Shown piece by piece: positions 8,741-18,184 of a stretch of 64,000 nt of DNA. The notes beneath the pieces were generated by a model. The model searched no databases and had not been told where the DNA came from. It was given only the letters and a program-made list of their open reading frames with translations. Position 1 is the first letter of the stretch. Every line of letters starts with the position of its first letter. Origin of the DNA: Acinetobacter calcoaceticus (GTDB lineage: Bacteria; Pseudomonadota; Gammaproteobacteria; Pseudomonadales; Moraxellaceae); assembly GCF_016508255.1 (NCBI RefSeq), contig NZ_JADVKT010000006.1:194352-258351 (forward strand), given 5' to 3'. Made by a program: the position numbers and the translations under genes.

Positions 8741-9067
8741 TTAGTACCTCCTAAAAATAGAGGATGAAGCCCTAAAAGAGCCAATATGTAATGTGCCTTC
8801 GTTTAAACCATGAATTGCAGCCACTTCTTTTTCCAAAGTATGGGAAATGCTCAATAGTTCTTTTACATGGGTCAATAACTGCTGACCTGTCGTGGTGAGT
8901 TCAATATCACTTTGAGTTCTTGAAATGAGGTTAATGCCCCATTGTTGTTCTAATGACTTCAGTGCATGAGAAACTGCCGACTGTGAAATTCCCAGCTTTT
9001 CTGCAGTAGCCGTAAAGCTTTTTAGTTCAGCAATAAGTGCGAAAATTTCAAGCTGGGTAAATGTCAT
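8741..9067 (-). pseudogene. LysR regulator, truncated second copy
   Basis: Codons 1-104 match the complete LysR gene at 4990-5874; the frame then runs into foreign sequence (FRRY) and stops. Only the DNA-binding domain and linker remain; the effector domain is gone. The last part of the match, about 8755-8795, carries scattered base changes (for example TLHIGSFRASSS against TLRIGSFGASSS), whereas the rest is identical to the other copy. The end therefore looks like a different allele from another strain. A DNA-binding fragment could still be made and interfere with the full regulator, but that is speculation. Confidence 0.85.
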
Positions 9068-9755
9068 GTTGTACTTATTATGAGTAAAAACTCATTTTAT
9101 CATGAGTTTTCATTATCTTTAATATATGAGTAAGCCAAGGTAGTTGCCAAACAGCAAGCCTCAACAAAACTCGAGTAAAGAAATGAATAGCATTGTTTTA
9201 TCTCTTTTTCCTTTAGTTGCATTAATTGCATCGGGATACTTATTCAAAAAATATCGTTTTTTTAGCGATGAGTTTTGGGCGGGGGCAGAGAAGCTTAATT
9301 ACTATATTTTATTTCCCGCTTTACTTTTCAGTACGCTATCAACCGCGAAAATTGACTTACAAAGTTTGAGTACAGCCATTATTGCGATGTTGATTGTGGT
9401 TTTTGCTGTAACCGTCTTTTTATACATACTCCGAATGTTTTGGCACATACCACCTGCACGTTTTGGTGTGCATGTACAAAGTATGGTTCGTTTTAATACT
9501 TATATTGGTTTGGCTTTAGTGACTTCGCTTTTTAAAAGTGAAGGAATGGCAATTCTGGCAATTTTATTGGCGCTTTGCATTCCACTGGTAAACGTTATTT
9601 CGGTGCTTGCTTTAACTTCTAAAGAACACATGGCAATTAAACCTGTTTTGATTGCACTCCTTAAAAACCCTTTAATTGCATCATGTGTAGTCGGGGCAAC
9701 AGTCAATGCGCTTCATATCCCGATTTGGGAAGGCTTTACTCAGTTTATTAAGCTT
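8796..9755. repeat. Direct repeat, right copy (lysR 5' / AEC 5')
   Basis: Second copy of the segment at 5603-6562, here joined to the intact 3' part of the AEC transporter. Confidence 0.93.
9080..9107. promoter_or_regulatory. Dyad in the lysR/AEC intergenic region, right copy
   Basis: Same ATGAGT-AAAA-ACTCAT dyad plus third half-site as at 5887-5914, now in front of the intact AEC gene, so the full LysR protein could still act on it in trans. Confidence 0.45.
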
Positions 9756-10088
9756 TTTTCAGTGTCTAGTTTGCCCTTGGGTTTGTTATGTGTTGGTGCA
9801 GCTTTACAGTTTATGCAAATTAAAAAAGACATTGTGGTGTTGGCAGCAGACACATTTGCACGACTTTTAGCAGTGCCTGCTTTGGCTTACGCGGTCTGCA
9901 TGTGGTTTGGTTTACCAAACTTACAAATACAAATTTTAGTCATTTTCTTTGCGCTACCGACTGCTTCAGCTTCATACATTTTAACTAAAGTTTTGGGCGG
10001 CGATAGTCAGCTCATGGCAGCCGTGATTAGCTTTCAAACCTTGTGTGCTGCCGTGACTTTACCATTAGTGATTTGGTGGATTTCTTAA
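9183..10088 (+). CDS. AEC-family transporter, intact copy
   Basis: Auxin-efflux-carrier (AEC) family membrane protein of 301 residues with about ten hydrophobic segments. Bacterial members export or import small organic acids such as malate, but the substrate here is unknown. The ATG at 9183 starts directly at the first helix, MNSIVLSLFPLVALIASGYL. A membrane-embedded NPLIAS segment lies in the middle and FFALPTASASYILTK near the C-terminus, typical of the family. It is divergent from a lysR remnant; the intact regulator lies 3.3 kb to the left. The first 191 codons are duplicated at 5990. Confidence 0.88.
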   Translation: MNSIVLSLFPLVALIASGYLFKKYRFFSDEFWAGAEKLNYYILFPALLFSTLSTAKIDLQSLSTAIIAMLIVVFAVTVFLYILRMFWHIPPARFGVHVQSMVRFNTYIGLALVTSLFKSEGMAILAILLALCIPLVNVISVLALTSKEHMAIKPVLIALLKNPLIASCVVGATVNALHIPIWEGFTQFIKLFSVSSLPLGLLCVGAALQFMQIKKDIVVLAADTFARLLAVPALAYAVCMWFGLPNLQIQILVIFFALPTASASYILTKVLGGDSQLMAAVISFQTLCAAVTLPLVIWWIS

Positions 10089-10212
10089 GGTATAACTTAG
10101 ATAAGTCGTATTCTATTCTAAAAATGAATAGGCTGATTCTGAGTTAAGGAATGCTTTGCTACCTTCCTTATCTGATTATTGCTACACTTTTTTCTTTTTC
10201 AGGTGGATGGGT

Positions 10213-11217
10213 ATGTCCTTTGATCTCAAAGTGAGCTTGCAGCAAAGGTCTGAACCGTCTGCACAGCAGAAAAAACTGAATCGCCTGATTGATAAAATAG
10301 AACAGCAAAAAGTTAGCCTGAGCACATGGCAAAATGCACAAGCTGAGATTCAACAGCACATTCGGCAAAAACTGATGCCTGTGTATAGCGATTTACATGA
10401 AGTCTTATTTCAACAGTTGGATCAACTTTGGAATATGTTGCATAGCCATGAGTTTTCCAAAGCGGATATGCAACAACTAGATGAAAAAATTGCCCAGCTT
10501 GCACGTATGTTGAAGCGCTCCAAAATGCTGTCTGCTGAACAATTGGAGTTAGTGAAGCAGATCGATACCTTTTATCAGCAACATGCGGGGGAGTCAGTAA
10601 AAAAGAATAAAAAAGCTCAGTCAATAAAATCTGAATACGATGAAAGTGCAGAGTTAGAAGAAGACTTTGAACAGTATGCTGCCGAGCAACAACAAGCGCG
10701 GGAACAAGCCAAACAGCAAAGACAACAACAAAAACGGGAACAAGCTGAGCAAATGGCAGCCCAGTCACTCAAAACAGTCTATTTAAAAATTGCCGCGATG
10801 ATTCACCCAGACCGTGAGCAGGAAGAAATAAAGAAACAGGAAAAAACTGAGTTGTTTCAACAAGTAAGTCAGGCCTACGAAAAGCAGGATTTGTTTTACT
10901 TACTGAAACTCCAGTTACAGCTTGAACAGAATAAAGGGCTAGGCGCTAAAGAACTATCTACTGAGCAGTTGCGGTTTTATAAACTGGCTTTGGATGCACA
11001 AAGTCAGCAGCTTGAAAGCCAAATTGCTGAGATTTTGGATTCTTTTCAGTTAGCGAAGACTGTAAAAGTAGAACATGTACACATTAGTGATGTTTATAAA
11101 ACTGTAGATGCGGACTGCGCTGAGTTAAAGCAGCAATTGAAGTGGGAAAAGGAGCGTTTAAAGCACATGAAAAAAGTGAGTGGAGTAGAGATGTTGTTGG
11201 GGCATGGGGTGCTTTAG
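10213..11217 (+). CDS. J-domain-like coiled-coil protein
   Basis: Soluble protein of 334 residues, rich in Gln, Glu and Lys, with long predicted coiled coils (about 15-120 and 150-190) and a degenerate J-domain containing the HPD tripeptide in IAAMIHPDREQEE near residue 200. The HPD loop of J proteins stimulates DnaK ATPase, so a co-chaperone role is possible. It lacks the Gly/Phe and zinc-finger regions of DnaJ. The start at 10213 is chosen for AGGTGG seven bases upstream; an in-frame ATG at 10207 is close. It is a single gene in the same direction as the AEC gene. The partner is unknown. Confidence 0.75.
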   Translation: MSFDLKVSLQQRSEPSAQQKKLNRLIDKIEQQKVSLSTWQNAQAEIQQHIRQKLMPVYSDLHEVLFQQLDQLWNMLHSHEFSKADMQQLDEKIAQLARMLKRSKMLSAEQLELVKQIDTFYQQHAGESVKKNKKAQSIKSEYDESAELEEDFEQYAAEQQQAREQAKQQRQQQKREQAEQMAAQSLKTVYLKIAAMIHPDREQEEIKKQEKTELFQQVSQAYEKQDLFYLLKLQLQLEQNKGLGAKELSTEQLRFYKLALDAQSQQLESQIAEILDSFQLAKTVKVEHVHISDVYKTVDADCAELKQQLKWEKERLKHMKKVSGVEMLLGHGVL

Positions 11218-11401
11218 TTTCTTTGGCAAACTCTCTAAAATTATTAATTAATAACACCAATAATTAACTTTCAGAATTTATATGGTGCTGTGAGATTAGT
11301 AGTGATGATTTGGGGAATTTTAAAAAATTGGGGGCTATTTAAATATAGCTGTAAGAAATTAGGCCTATGGGGGCCTTTTCTAGTTTTGAAGTTGAGTTTT
11401 T

Positions 11402-12004
11402 ATGCTAAAAAAATTTTTAAGTATAATTTTAATGTTAGTAATTTATGTCTTTATTTCAATTGTAAGTTTTTTAATTGTAATAATTTTTTTAGTATGTATG
11501 GCGGATAATTTTTTTGAAGAGAGTTTAAATAAGAAAAGATTGAAAAATAGTATTTTATATGATCATAAAATCTTTCCTAATCTGACAGAATCAATATTTT
11601 TTTATCAAAGGCTAGATTCATCTGACGATGGTTATTGGATTGTAGTCTATCCCTTAGATAATAAAACTAAAGTAAATTTTTTATCTAAAAAGCAGTTGCA
11701 AGGCCAGAAGAAAATTACCTATTTAACAGTTGAATGTATTAAGCCAACTATAAAAAAACGTTGGAAAACATTTAACTCCAACATTCATTATGTTCAACCA
11801 CCTGAATTGCTAAGGGATCATGATGATTTTGAAAGACATGATTCTTTTAATGTATATGGTGCAGAAAAAAATATTGGTTTAGTTGAACAAGTTTGCCAGC
11901 AAGATAAATTTATTATTTTAGAAGAAAGTCAGAAAAATGATCACTTATATTGGGCAATCTCTGCAAATGGAAAACTATTATTTAGTGTGTATAAAATTGA
12001 TTGA
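11402..12004 (+). CDS. Unknown AT-rich membrane-anchored protein
   Basis: Protein of 200 residues that I do not recognise. The first 32 residues (MLKKFLSIILMLVIYVFISI and onward) form one strong hydrophobic segment, either a membrane anchor or an uncleaved signal, followed by a soluble domain of about 165 residues rich in Lys, Asn, Asp and Ile. Base composition is clearly more AT-rich than the flanking DnaJ-like gene and valS, suggesting acquisition. The ribosome site before 11402 is poor. No partner genes lie beside it, and the preceding 180 bases hold nothing recognisable. Confidence 0.6.
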   Translation: MLKKFLSIILMLVIYVFISIVSFLIVIIFLVCMADNFFEESLNKKRLKNSILYDHKIFPNLTESIFFYQRLDSSDDGYWIVVYPLDNKTKVNFLSKKQLQGQKKITYLTVECIKPTIKKRWKTFNSNIHYVQPPELLRDHDDFERHDSFNVYGAEKNIGLVEQVCQQDKFIILEESQKNDHLYWAISANGKLLFSVYKID

Positions 12005-12145
12005 TATTTTTAATACATTAAATTAATAGGTTAAGATTTTATTGAATTTATATTTTTGATCAATATTTGACTTGGTTATCTAATAGGTTTATATCAAAGC
12101 TTGAAAATATATGTCTTTCTGAACTAAGTTGTAATTATTTCCAAT

Positions 12146-12174
12146 AAAAATCCCCTCAAGTGAGGGGATTTTTT
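12146..12174. terminator. Bidirectional terminator before valS 3' end
   Basis: AAAAATCCCCTCA and TGAGGGGATTTTT form a 13-bp inverted repeat with flanking A and T tracts on both sides. It ends valS on the minus strand and can end the unknown gene on the plus strand. Confidence 0.9.
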
Positions 12175-12190
12175 GAATCAGATCACTGCA

Positions 12191-15088
12191 TTAAAGTGCA
12201 GCAATTTGTTCCATATTCGCTTTAACTTTCTCTAACTGAGCAGCAAACTCAGCAAGCTTCGCTTTTTCACCTTCAACAACCGCTGCTGGTGCTTTAGATA
12301 CAAAGCCTTCGTTTGCAAGTTTGCCCGCGATTTGATCATGTTGCTTTTGGATTTTGTCTAAATCTTTTTGCAAACGAGCAAGCTCAGCTTTAGGGTCAAT
12401 TAAGCCTTTCATTGGTACAAATACCGATGCATGGCTAACAACGCTAGAGCAAGACAAAGGTGGTTCTTGGTCTTTATTCAAGAATTCAATGCTTTCAACT
12501 TTAGCCAAAGCTTTGAACAATGCTTCAATACGAATGATTTGTTCACGTTCAGCGTCAGACGTGTTTTGAAGTAATACTGGCAACAAGCGCGCATTACCTA
12601 AGCCCAACTCACCACGAATGTTACGTACCGCACCGATCAAACCTTGAAGCCATTGCATATCTGCTTCAGCTTGTTCGTTGATTTTTGCTTGCTCAGGAAT
12701 AGGGTATTGAGCAGTCATAATCGTTGGGCCGCCTTGACCAAGCATTGGTGCAAGAGTCTGCCAGATTTCTTCTGTCAAATAGGGCATTAATGGATGAGCC
12801 AAACGTAATGAAGCCTCCATTACTGCAAGTAATACACGACGTACTTCAGCTTTACGCTCTTCTGCAACTTCTGCATCGTTAAGGACTGGTTTAGTTAACT
12901 CAACGTACCAGTCACAGTATTCATTCCAGATAAAATCATAAATCGCTTGAGCAGCAAGGTCTAAACGGTAAGTTGCAAACGCTTGATGTACAGCAGCTTC
13001 AGCTTTTTGTAGGCGGCTCATGATCCATTGTTCTGGAAGTTCCCAAAGATCTGGGCGCGCTTGTTGACCAACAGTTTGACCTTCAACATTCATCAGAACG
13101 AAACGAGTTGCGTTCCAGATTTTGTTACAGAAGTTACGGTAGCCTTCAACACGTTTTAAGTCGAACTTGATGTCACGGCCAGTGTTTGCAAGTGCACAGA
13201 ACGTGAAACGAACTGCGTCAGTACCATAAGCATTAATGCCTTCTGGGAACTCTTTACGCGTTGATTTTTCAATCTTCGCTGCATCTTTCGGGTTCATTAG
13301 GCCAGTTGTACGTTTAGCAACTAAGCTTTCTAAATCAATACCGTCAATCAAGTCTAATGGGTCAAGTACGTTACCTTTAGACTTCGACATTTTTTGACCT
13401 TCACCATCACGTACCAAGCCGTGAACGTAAACAGTCTTAAATGGAACTTGAGATGAACCATCTTCATTTTTCATGAAGTGTAGGGTCATCATGATCATGC
13501 GGGCAACCCAGAAGAAAATGATGTCAAAACCAGTCACCAACACATCTGTTGGGTGGAAGGTTTTAAGGAAATCATTTAGTTCATCTTTTTTGTCGTCGCC
13601 AGTCCAACCCAAAGTTGAGAAAGTCCAAAGTGCAGATGAGAACCATGTATCAAGAACATCTTCGTCTTGTTTAAGTTCAACGTCAGCAGCAAGGTTGTTT
13701 TTTGTACGAACTTCTTCTTCGTTACGACCTACATAGATATTGCCATTTGCATCGTACCAAGCTGGAATACGGTGACCCCACCAAAGCTGACGTGAAATAC
13801 ACCAGTCTTGAATGTCACGCATCCACGCCATGTACATGTTGCTGTACTGCTCTGGAACAAACTTAATACGGCCATCTTGAACTGCTTCAATTGCAGGTTC
13901 AGCAAGAGGCGCAATTTTTACGTACCATTGGTCAGTGAGTAATGGCTCAATGATCACGCCTGAACGGTCGCCACGCGGAGCTTTTAAGTCATACGGTTGG
14001 ATTTGATCTAACCAGCCTTCAGCTTCCGCTTCCGCAACTAACTTTTTACGTGCTGCAAAACGTTCTAAACCAGCGTATTCCGCAGGTGCAGTAATGGTTT
14101 TAGAAATTTGTTCGCCAGCTTTTGCAATATATTCAAACTCACCTAAAACTTCGGCATTTTTGTTGAAGATATTAATGATTGGCAAGCTATTGCGTTTACC
14201 TAGGTCATAGTCGTTAAAGTCATGAGCAGGGGTAATTTTTACACAGCCAGTACCAAAGTCTTTTTCAACGTAATCGTCAGCAACGATCGGAATTAAACGG
14301 CCCGTAATTGGCAATACAATGTTTTTACCAACAAGGTGTGCATAACGCTCATCTTCAGGGTGAACAGCAACCGCAGTATCACCAAGTAAAGTTTCAGGAC
14401 GAGTCGTTGCAACAACTAGATAGTCTTTGCCATCTTGAGTTTTAACTGATTTGTCTTCAAAGAAATATTTAAAGTGCCAAAGTGAGCCTTTTTCTTCTTT
14501 GCTTTCCACTTCAAGGTCAGAAAGAGCAGTTTGAAGTTTAGGGTCCCAGTTTACAAGACGCTTACCACGGTAAATTAAACCATCTTCGTGCAAACGAACG
14601 AAGACTTCTTTAACTGCGTTTGATAAACCTTCATCCATCGTGAAGCGTTCACGTGACCAGTCTACCGAAGAACCTAAGCGACGAATTTGTTTAGTAATCG
14701 TGCCGCCAGATTGTTCTTTCCATTCCCAAACTTTTTCGATGAACTTTTCACGGCCTAAATCGTGACGAGTTACACCTTGTAAGCCAAGTTGACGCTCAAC
14801 AACCATTTGAGTTGCAATACCCGCATGGTCTGTACCCGGTTGCCACAAAGTATTTTTACCCATCATACGGTTATAACGGGTAAGGGCATCCATAATGGCA
14901 TTGTTAAAGCCATGGCCCATGTGCAAACTACCTGTGACGTTTGGTGGTGGAATCATGATACAGAATGATTCACCGTGACCAGAAGGTTTGAAGTAACCTT
15001 GTTCTTCCCACGTTTGGTACCACTTCTTTTCGATCTCGGTTGGATCGTACGTGGTCGCAATATTTTGAGCGGTTTGAGCGTCAGTCAT
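12191..15088 (-). CDS. valS: Valyl-tRNA synthetase
   Basis: Class I aminoacyl-tRNA synthetase of 965 residues that charges tRNA-Val in the cytoplasm. The HIGH-type motif is in [14 protein letters not shown] (about residue 48-61) and the KMSKS loop in [11 protein letters not shown] (about 565). Between them lies the inserted editing domain that removes misacylated Thr ([15 protein letters not shown]). After the anticodon-binding domain, the last 65 residues form the Val-specific C-terminal coiled coil ([19 protein letters not shown]). Length is normal. A bidirectional terminator follows. Confidence 0.97.
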   Translation of the reverse strand: MTDAQTAQNIATTYDPTEIEKKWYQTWEEQGYFKPSGHGESFCIMIPPPNVTGSLHMGHGFNNAIMDALTRYNRMMGKNTLWQPGTDHAGIATQMVVERQLGLQGVTRHDLGREKFIEKVWEWKEQSGGTITKQIRRLGSSVDWSRERFTMDEGLSNAVKEVFVRLHEDGLIYRGKRLVNWDPKLQTALSDLEVESKEEKGSLWHFKYFFEDKSVKTQDGKDYLVVATTRPETLLGDTAVAVHPEDERYAHLVGKNIVLPITGRLIPIVADDYVEKDFGTGCVKITPAHDFNDYDLGKRNSLPIINIFNKNAEVLGEFEYIAKAGEQISKTITAPAEYAGLERFAARKKLVAEAEAEGWLDQIQPYDLKAPRGDRSGVIIEPLLTDQWYVKIAPLAEPAIEAVQDGRIKFVPEQYSNMYMAWMRDIQDWCISRQLWWGHRIPAWYDANGNIYVGRNEEEVRTKNNLAADVELKQDEDVLDTWFSSALWTFSTLGWTGDDKKDELNDFLKTFHPTDVLVTGFDIIFFWVARMIMMTLHFMKNEDGSSQVPFKTVYVHGLVRDGEGQKMSKSKGNVLDPLDLIDGIDLESLVAKRTTGLMNPKDAAKIEKSTRKEFPEGINAYGTDAVRFTFCALANTGRDIKFDLKRVEGYRNFCNKIWNATRFVLMNVEGQTVGQQARPDLWELPEQWIMSRLQKAEAAVHQAFATYRLDLAAQAIYDFIWNEYCDWYVELTKPVLNDAEVAEERKAEVRRVLLAVMEASLRLAHPLMPYLTEEIWQTLAPMLGQGGPTIMTAQYPIPEQAKINEQAEADMQWLQGLIGAVRNIRGELGLGNARLLPVLLQNTSDAEREQIIRIEALFKALAKVESIEFLNKDQEPPLSCSSVVSHASVFVPMKGLIDPKAELARLQKDLDKIQKQHDQIAGKLANEGFVSKAPAAVVEGEKAKLAEFAAQLEKVKANMEQIAAL

Positions 15089-15284
15089 AGTAGCTTAGAT
15101 CGAATATGCATAAAAAATTGCACCTATTGTAGCAAAAAAATGCCTCGAAATTAATGTGCTGAAAACAGATAAACGGTTTTGTATTTTTTTCAAAAAACGG
15201 TAGATTTATGAAAGATGGGTCACAATTTAATCGTGTATGCACACGGCACAAAAATTACAAAAGAATTGAAAAAGGATGTTGCTC

Positions 15285-15962
15285 ATGAGTTATGAAGTTT
15301 TTTTGAAAATTTCCGATTCAACTTATACACAATTTGAGGCTATTCGGCAGAAACTGCATGATGGAGTAAGCCAAAGTCAGGCAAAACCCTTAGGCGATGT
15401 ACTCTCTGATCTTTCTTGTGAAATTATTGAGCAGGTTTTTTCGGTACTTTTGCAGCAAGGACAAGGAAGTACCACCATGTCTCCAAAACAGCAGGCTGAA
15501 TCTGAAAAAGTGGTTCAGCAGGTTTTAGAGACTTTTCGTAAATATATGCCTTGGTCGGTTTCATTCTTTGGAAATGAGCGTCTTTTACCTTTAGTTGACT
15601 ACATGACAGCCCTAATGAAAGAACGAGGGCAGCAAATTTATATTACCTATCCAGTTACCCTCCAGCTCGTACAACAAGCTCAAAACCTTAAGGAGCAAAT
15701 TCGTGATGGTAATATGCAAAGTATCGCGGCAGCTTTTGAAACCTTAATACAAATTGTAGATTTAGGCGTAACAAGCCTAGTACGTGAACCTAAAAAACGT
15801 TTAAAATTTAACTTAGTTGTCGATAAAACCCTAAATGGGGTGATCAACATGACGACGCATTTGGGCTATAAACGTTTGGAAAAGTTAGGTACACAGGTCG
15901 ATCAGACCACAGCAACTCATTATATCAACCACTTTTTGGCCTTCATGCATCAAGCAGCATAA
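15285..15962 (+). CDS. Unknown helical protein upstream of an SDR gene
   Basis: Protein of 225 residues not recognised, probably cytoplasmic: no signal peptide or membrane segment is evident and the sequence is mainly amphipathic helix. The ATG at 15285 is preferred because AAAGGA lies eight bases upstream; an earlier in-frame ATG at 15276 would overlap that ribosome site. The gene lies 27 bases before a short-chain dehydrogenase gene on the same strand, so the two are probably co-transcribed. A Gln-rich stretch near residue 65 and basic REPKKRLKF near 170 are notable. Confidence 0.75.
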   Translation: MSYEVFLKISDSTYTQFEAIRQKLHDGVSQSQAKPLGDVLSDLSCEIIEQVFSVLLQQGQGSTTMSPKQQAESEKVVQQVLETFRKYMPWSVSFFGNERLLPLVDYMTALMKERGQQIYITYPVTLQLVQQAQNLKEQIRDGNMQSIAAAFETLIQIVDLGVTSLVREPKKRLKFNLVVDKTLNGVINMTTHLGYKRLEKLGTQVDQTTATHYINHFLAFMHQAA

Positions 15963-15989
15963 TTTAAAAAGATAATAGGAACATAAAGC

Positions 15990-16796
15990 ATGGCCAAACT
16001 TGATACTTTGCAAAATAAAGTGGTATGGATTACGGGAGCATCTTCTGGTCTGGGTAAGGCCTTAGCTGGTGAGTTGGCTTTGCAAGGGGCAGAAGTGATT
16101 TTGACTTCGCGTCGTTTTGAAGAGTTAGAAGAGGTTCGGGTTGGTTTATTGAACCCAGATCATCATTTGTCTGTGGTTGCAGATATTACTAATGAAAAGC
16201 AAGTTCAAGAAGCTTACGAGCAGATTTTAAAAGCAAAAGGGCGAATTGACTGGCTCGTTAATAATGCAGGTTTGAGCCAACGCGCTTTAATCGAAGACAC
16301 CACCATGGCAACAGAAAGAGCCATTATGGAAGTCGACTATTTCTCACAAGTGGCATTAACCAAAACTGTGCTTCCGACCATGCTAAAACAAAAGTCTGGC
16401 CGAGTTGTATTTGTCTCTAGTGTAGCAGGGCTATTAGGTACTCAATACCGTGCAAGTTATTCGGCTGCTAAAGCTGCAATTCATATGTGGGCTAATAGCT
16501 TACGAGCAGAAGTTGCAGATCAGGGTGTTGAAGTTTCTGTTATTTTCCCAGGCTTTGTAAAAACTAACGTTTCGTTCAATGCGCTAAATGGTGCTGGGCA
16601 ACCTCAAGGTCATCAAGATGAGGCTATCGAGAATGGTTTAGAGGCAGATGTATTTGCAGAACAGTCAGTTAAGGCGTTAATGCAAGGACAAGAATATATA
16701 GTAGTGGGTGGGACCAAGGAAAAATTGGGTGTGATGGTTTCTCGGATGTCACCAAAATTACTCTATAAAATGATACGAAAAACAAAAGTGAAATAA
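15990..16796 (+). CDS. Short-chain dehydrogenase/reductase
   Basis: Classical SDR of 268 residues, an NAD(P)-dependent oxidoreductase with a Rossmann fold. The cofactor motif is TGASSGLG (residues 15-22), NNAG follows near 90, and the catalytic Ser and YxxxK are in VSSVAGL and YSAAKAA (about 140-160). Arg residues after strand 2 (TSRR) suggest NADP(H) preference. It resembles the DHRS7-like subgroup. AGGA lies ten bases before the ATG. It follows the unknown gene at 15285 and precedes an NTF2-like gene. Substrate unknown; lipid or ketone reduction is a guess. Confidence 0.88.
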   Translation: MAKLDTLQNKVVWITGASSGLGKALAGELALQGAEVILTSRRFEELEEVRVGLLNPDHHLSVVADITNEKQVQEAYEQILKAKGRIDWLVNNAGLSQRALIEDTTMATERAIMEVDYFSQVALTKTVLPTMLKQKSGRVVFVSSVAGLLGTQYRASYSAAKAAIHMWANSLRAEVADQGVEVSVIFPGFVKTNVSFNALNGAGQPQGHQDEAIENGLEADVFAEQSVKALMQGQEYIVVGGTKEKLGVMVSRMSPKLLYKMIRKTKVK

Positions 16797-16850
16797 AAAA
16801 GAGATTTCGCCGTGCTAAATTGATGGAAAAACCCACATAGAAGGTTCACC

Positions 16851-17285
16851 ATGGATCAAGATTATCACCGTATTTTAGAGGTCATCACGCGTTTTCAATT
16901 GGTCTTTGATCAGAAAAATTGGGACGCTTTTGATGAGTTATTGGCCGATCAACTTGAGGTGGACTATTTTCAGTTTAGAGGAGAGCCTTTGTGTGTTGTG
17001 TCTTGTCATGACTATAAAGGTTCTCGGCAGCAAGCTTTATCCCATTTACGATTACAGCATAATTTGAGTAATCCAATTATTCGGATTGAACAAGATCAAG
17101 CATGGTTAGAATGTAATTATCAAATTTACCGTTTTTCGGAAAATGATTATTTTCATTCTTTTGGCCGCTATTACTTCACTTTGGCAAAACAACAGGGCAG
17201 TTGGAAAATTACTGGAATTTGCCAACATTTAACTAAAAATATTGGCAATCCACGCATTCATTTTTCTGCTATAGGGCAGTGCTAA
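16851..17285 (+). CDS. NTF2/SnoaL-like protein
   Basis: Protein of 144 residues resembling the NTF2-like (SnoaL_4) cone fold: an N-terminal helix pair with a DQKNWDAFDELLADQLEVDY segment, then antiparallel strands ending in WKITGICQHLT. Members are small enzymes or ligand-binding domains, often in pathways with short-chain dehydrogenases, which fits the gene just upstream. AAGG lies six to nine bases before the start. The last four bases overlap the convergent ybjQ gene. Function not assigned. Confidence 0.7.
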   Translation: MDQDYHRILEVITRFQLVFDQKNWDAFDELLADQLEVDYFQFRGEPLCVVSCHDYKGSRQQALSHLRLQHNLSNPIIRIEQDQAWLECNYQIYRFSENDYFHSFGRYYFTLAKQQGSWKITGICQHLTKNIGNPRIHFSAIGQC

Positions 17286-17716
17286 TCTTTGACCGCTGTA
17301 CCGTAGGCAAATACTTCGACCATTCCACCTTGCATACCAAGTTCGGTTGTACTCAGCCGAACTCCCATAATATGGTTAGCTCCTGCGGTCTGTGCTTGTT
17401 GTTTTAAACGGACAATGGCTTCACGGCGAGCACGTTCAACCACACTTTCATAACTGGTGAGGCGGCCACCCAAAACATTCTTAATGGATGCCAATACATA
17501 TTTAAAGTAATCATGAGAAATGACCACATTACCACTAATGAAATGGCCCAGTTGATCACTCCTCGCAAAACGATTCGTATCAATTCTAATATGCGCCAAC
17601 TGTTGCTCTTTTTCTAAAAGTTCTTTCAAGTGTTTTTGTTCAATATGGCGTCCAAAACCCCAACCAATACTGAAAAGAATTAGAAAAATAACAAGCTGAA
17701 AAATAAGATTTTCCAT
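17282..17716 (-). CDS. YbjQ-family protein with N-terminal membrane anchor
   Basis: Protein of 144 residues. Residues 4-20 are a hydrophobic helix (LIFQLVIFLILFSIGWGF), and residues about 45-142 are a YbjQ/UPF0145 domain with GRLTSYESVVERARREAI and GANHIMGVRLSTTELG. The domain forms pentamers in characterised structures and has been called heavy-metal-binding, but its role is not established. It is adjacent to a second YbjQ gene on the same strand, seven bases downstream of it, so they likely form a two-gene unit. Confidence 0.8.
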   Translation of the reverse strand: MENLIFQLVIFLILFSIGWGFGRHIEQKHLKELLEKEQQLAHIRIDTNRFARSDQLGHFISGNVVISHDYFKYVLASIKNVLGGRLTSYESVVERARREAIVRLKQQAQTAGANHIMGVRLSTTELGMQGGMVEVFAYGTAVKD

Positions 17717-17723
17717 TTTCTAC

Positions 17724-18074
17724 CTATGCACTAAATGGGTCGGGTAGATTTGTTGCTTGAGGCTGTACAACCACTGCTGTGCCATATACAAATAATTCAG
17801 AAGCACCTTGGGCAATGTTAGAAGTTGAAAAACGAATGCCGACAATTGCATTAGCACCAAGCTGCTGAGCTTTGGCAATCATGCGATCCATCGCTTCTTG
17901 GCGGGATTCTTCTAATAACTCGGTATAACCTGTAAGTTCGCCACCCACAATATTTTTTAAACTTGCCATGAGGTCACGGCCCATATGTTTGCTACGGACT
18001 GTACTTCCATAAACAACATCTAGCTGTTTTAAAATCTGATAGCCTGGAACACTTTCTAAATTACTCAATAACAT
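17724..18074 (-). CDS. YbjQ-family protein, soluble
   Basis: Protein of 116 residues made of a single YbjQ/UPF0145 domain: ELTGYTELLEESRQEAMDRM and LGANAIVGIRFSTSNIA are the family core. It has no signal peptide or membrane segment, unlike its downstream neighbour, so the pair looks like a duplication in which one copy gained an anchor. Function unknown. Confidence 0.82.
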   Translation of the reverse strand: MLLSNLESVPGYQILKQLDVVYGSTVRSKHMGRDLMASLKNIVGGELTGYTELLEESRQEAMDRMIAKAQQLGANAIVGIRFSTSNIAQGASELFVYGTAVVVQPQATNLPDPFSA

Positions 18075-18134
18075 TGTTTTTTATCAATCTACATTTCTTA
18101 AGGTTCCAAGATAAAAAATATCTAGTTGAGTTGC

Positions 18135-18164
18135 AATAAAAAAAGCCCACCGAAGTGAGCTTTT
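18135..18164 (-). terminator. Terminator of adeIJK
   Basis: On the minus strand AAAAGCTCAC-TTCG-GTGGGCTTTT followed by more T: a stable tetraloop stem (one G-T pair) plus a seven-base T run, 20-50 bases after the adeK stop. Confidence 0.88.
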
Positions 18165-18184
18165 ATAAATAGTTTATTTAAAAC

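Larger units (their letters stand above)
6563..8753. mobile_element. Foreign AT-rich insert: acyltransferase plus IS remnant
   Basis: About 2.2 kb lying between two direct copies of the lysR/AEC 5' region. It is far more AT-rich than its neighbours and carries a frameshifted O-acyltransferase gene and a decayed IS256-type transposase end. A repeated target segment around foreign cargo fits single-crossover integration of a circle or recombination with donor DNA. No integrase, complete IS or short target-site duplication is visible. Confidence 0.7.

Noticed and set aside
6563..8753. Insert as a classical IS or integron cassette
   Set aside because: No terminal inverted repeats, short target duplication, attC-like site or integrase; only a decayed transposase end is present.
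11290..11508. 72-codon ORF overlapping the start of the unknown gene at 11402
   Set aside because: Translation is Lys/Asn/Phe noise typical of AT-rich DNA and it overlaps a better ORF.
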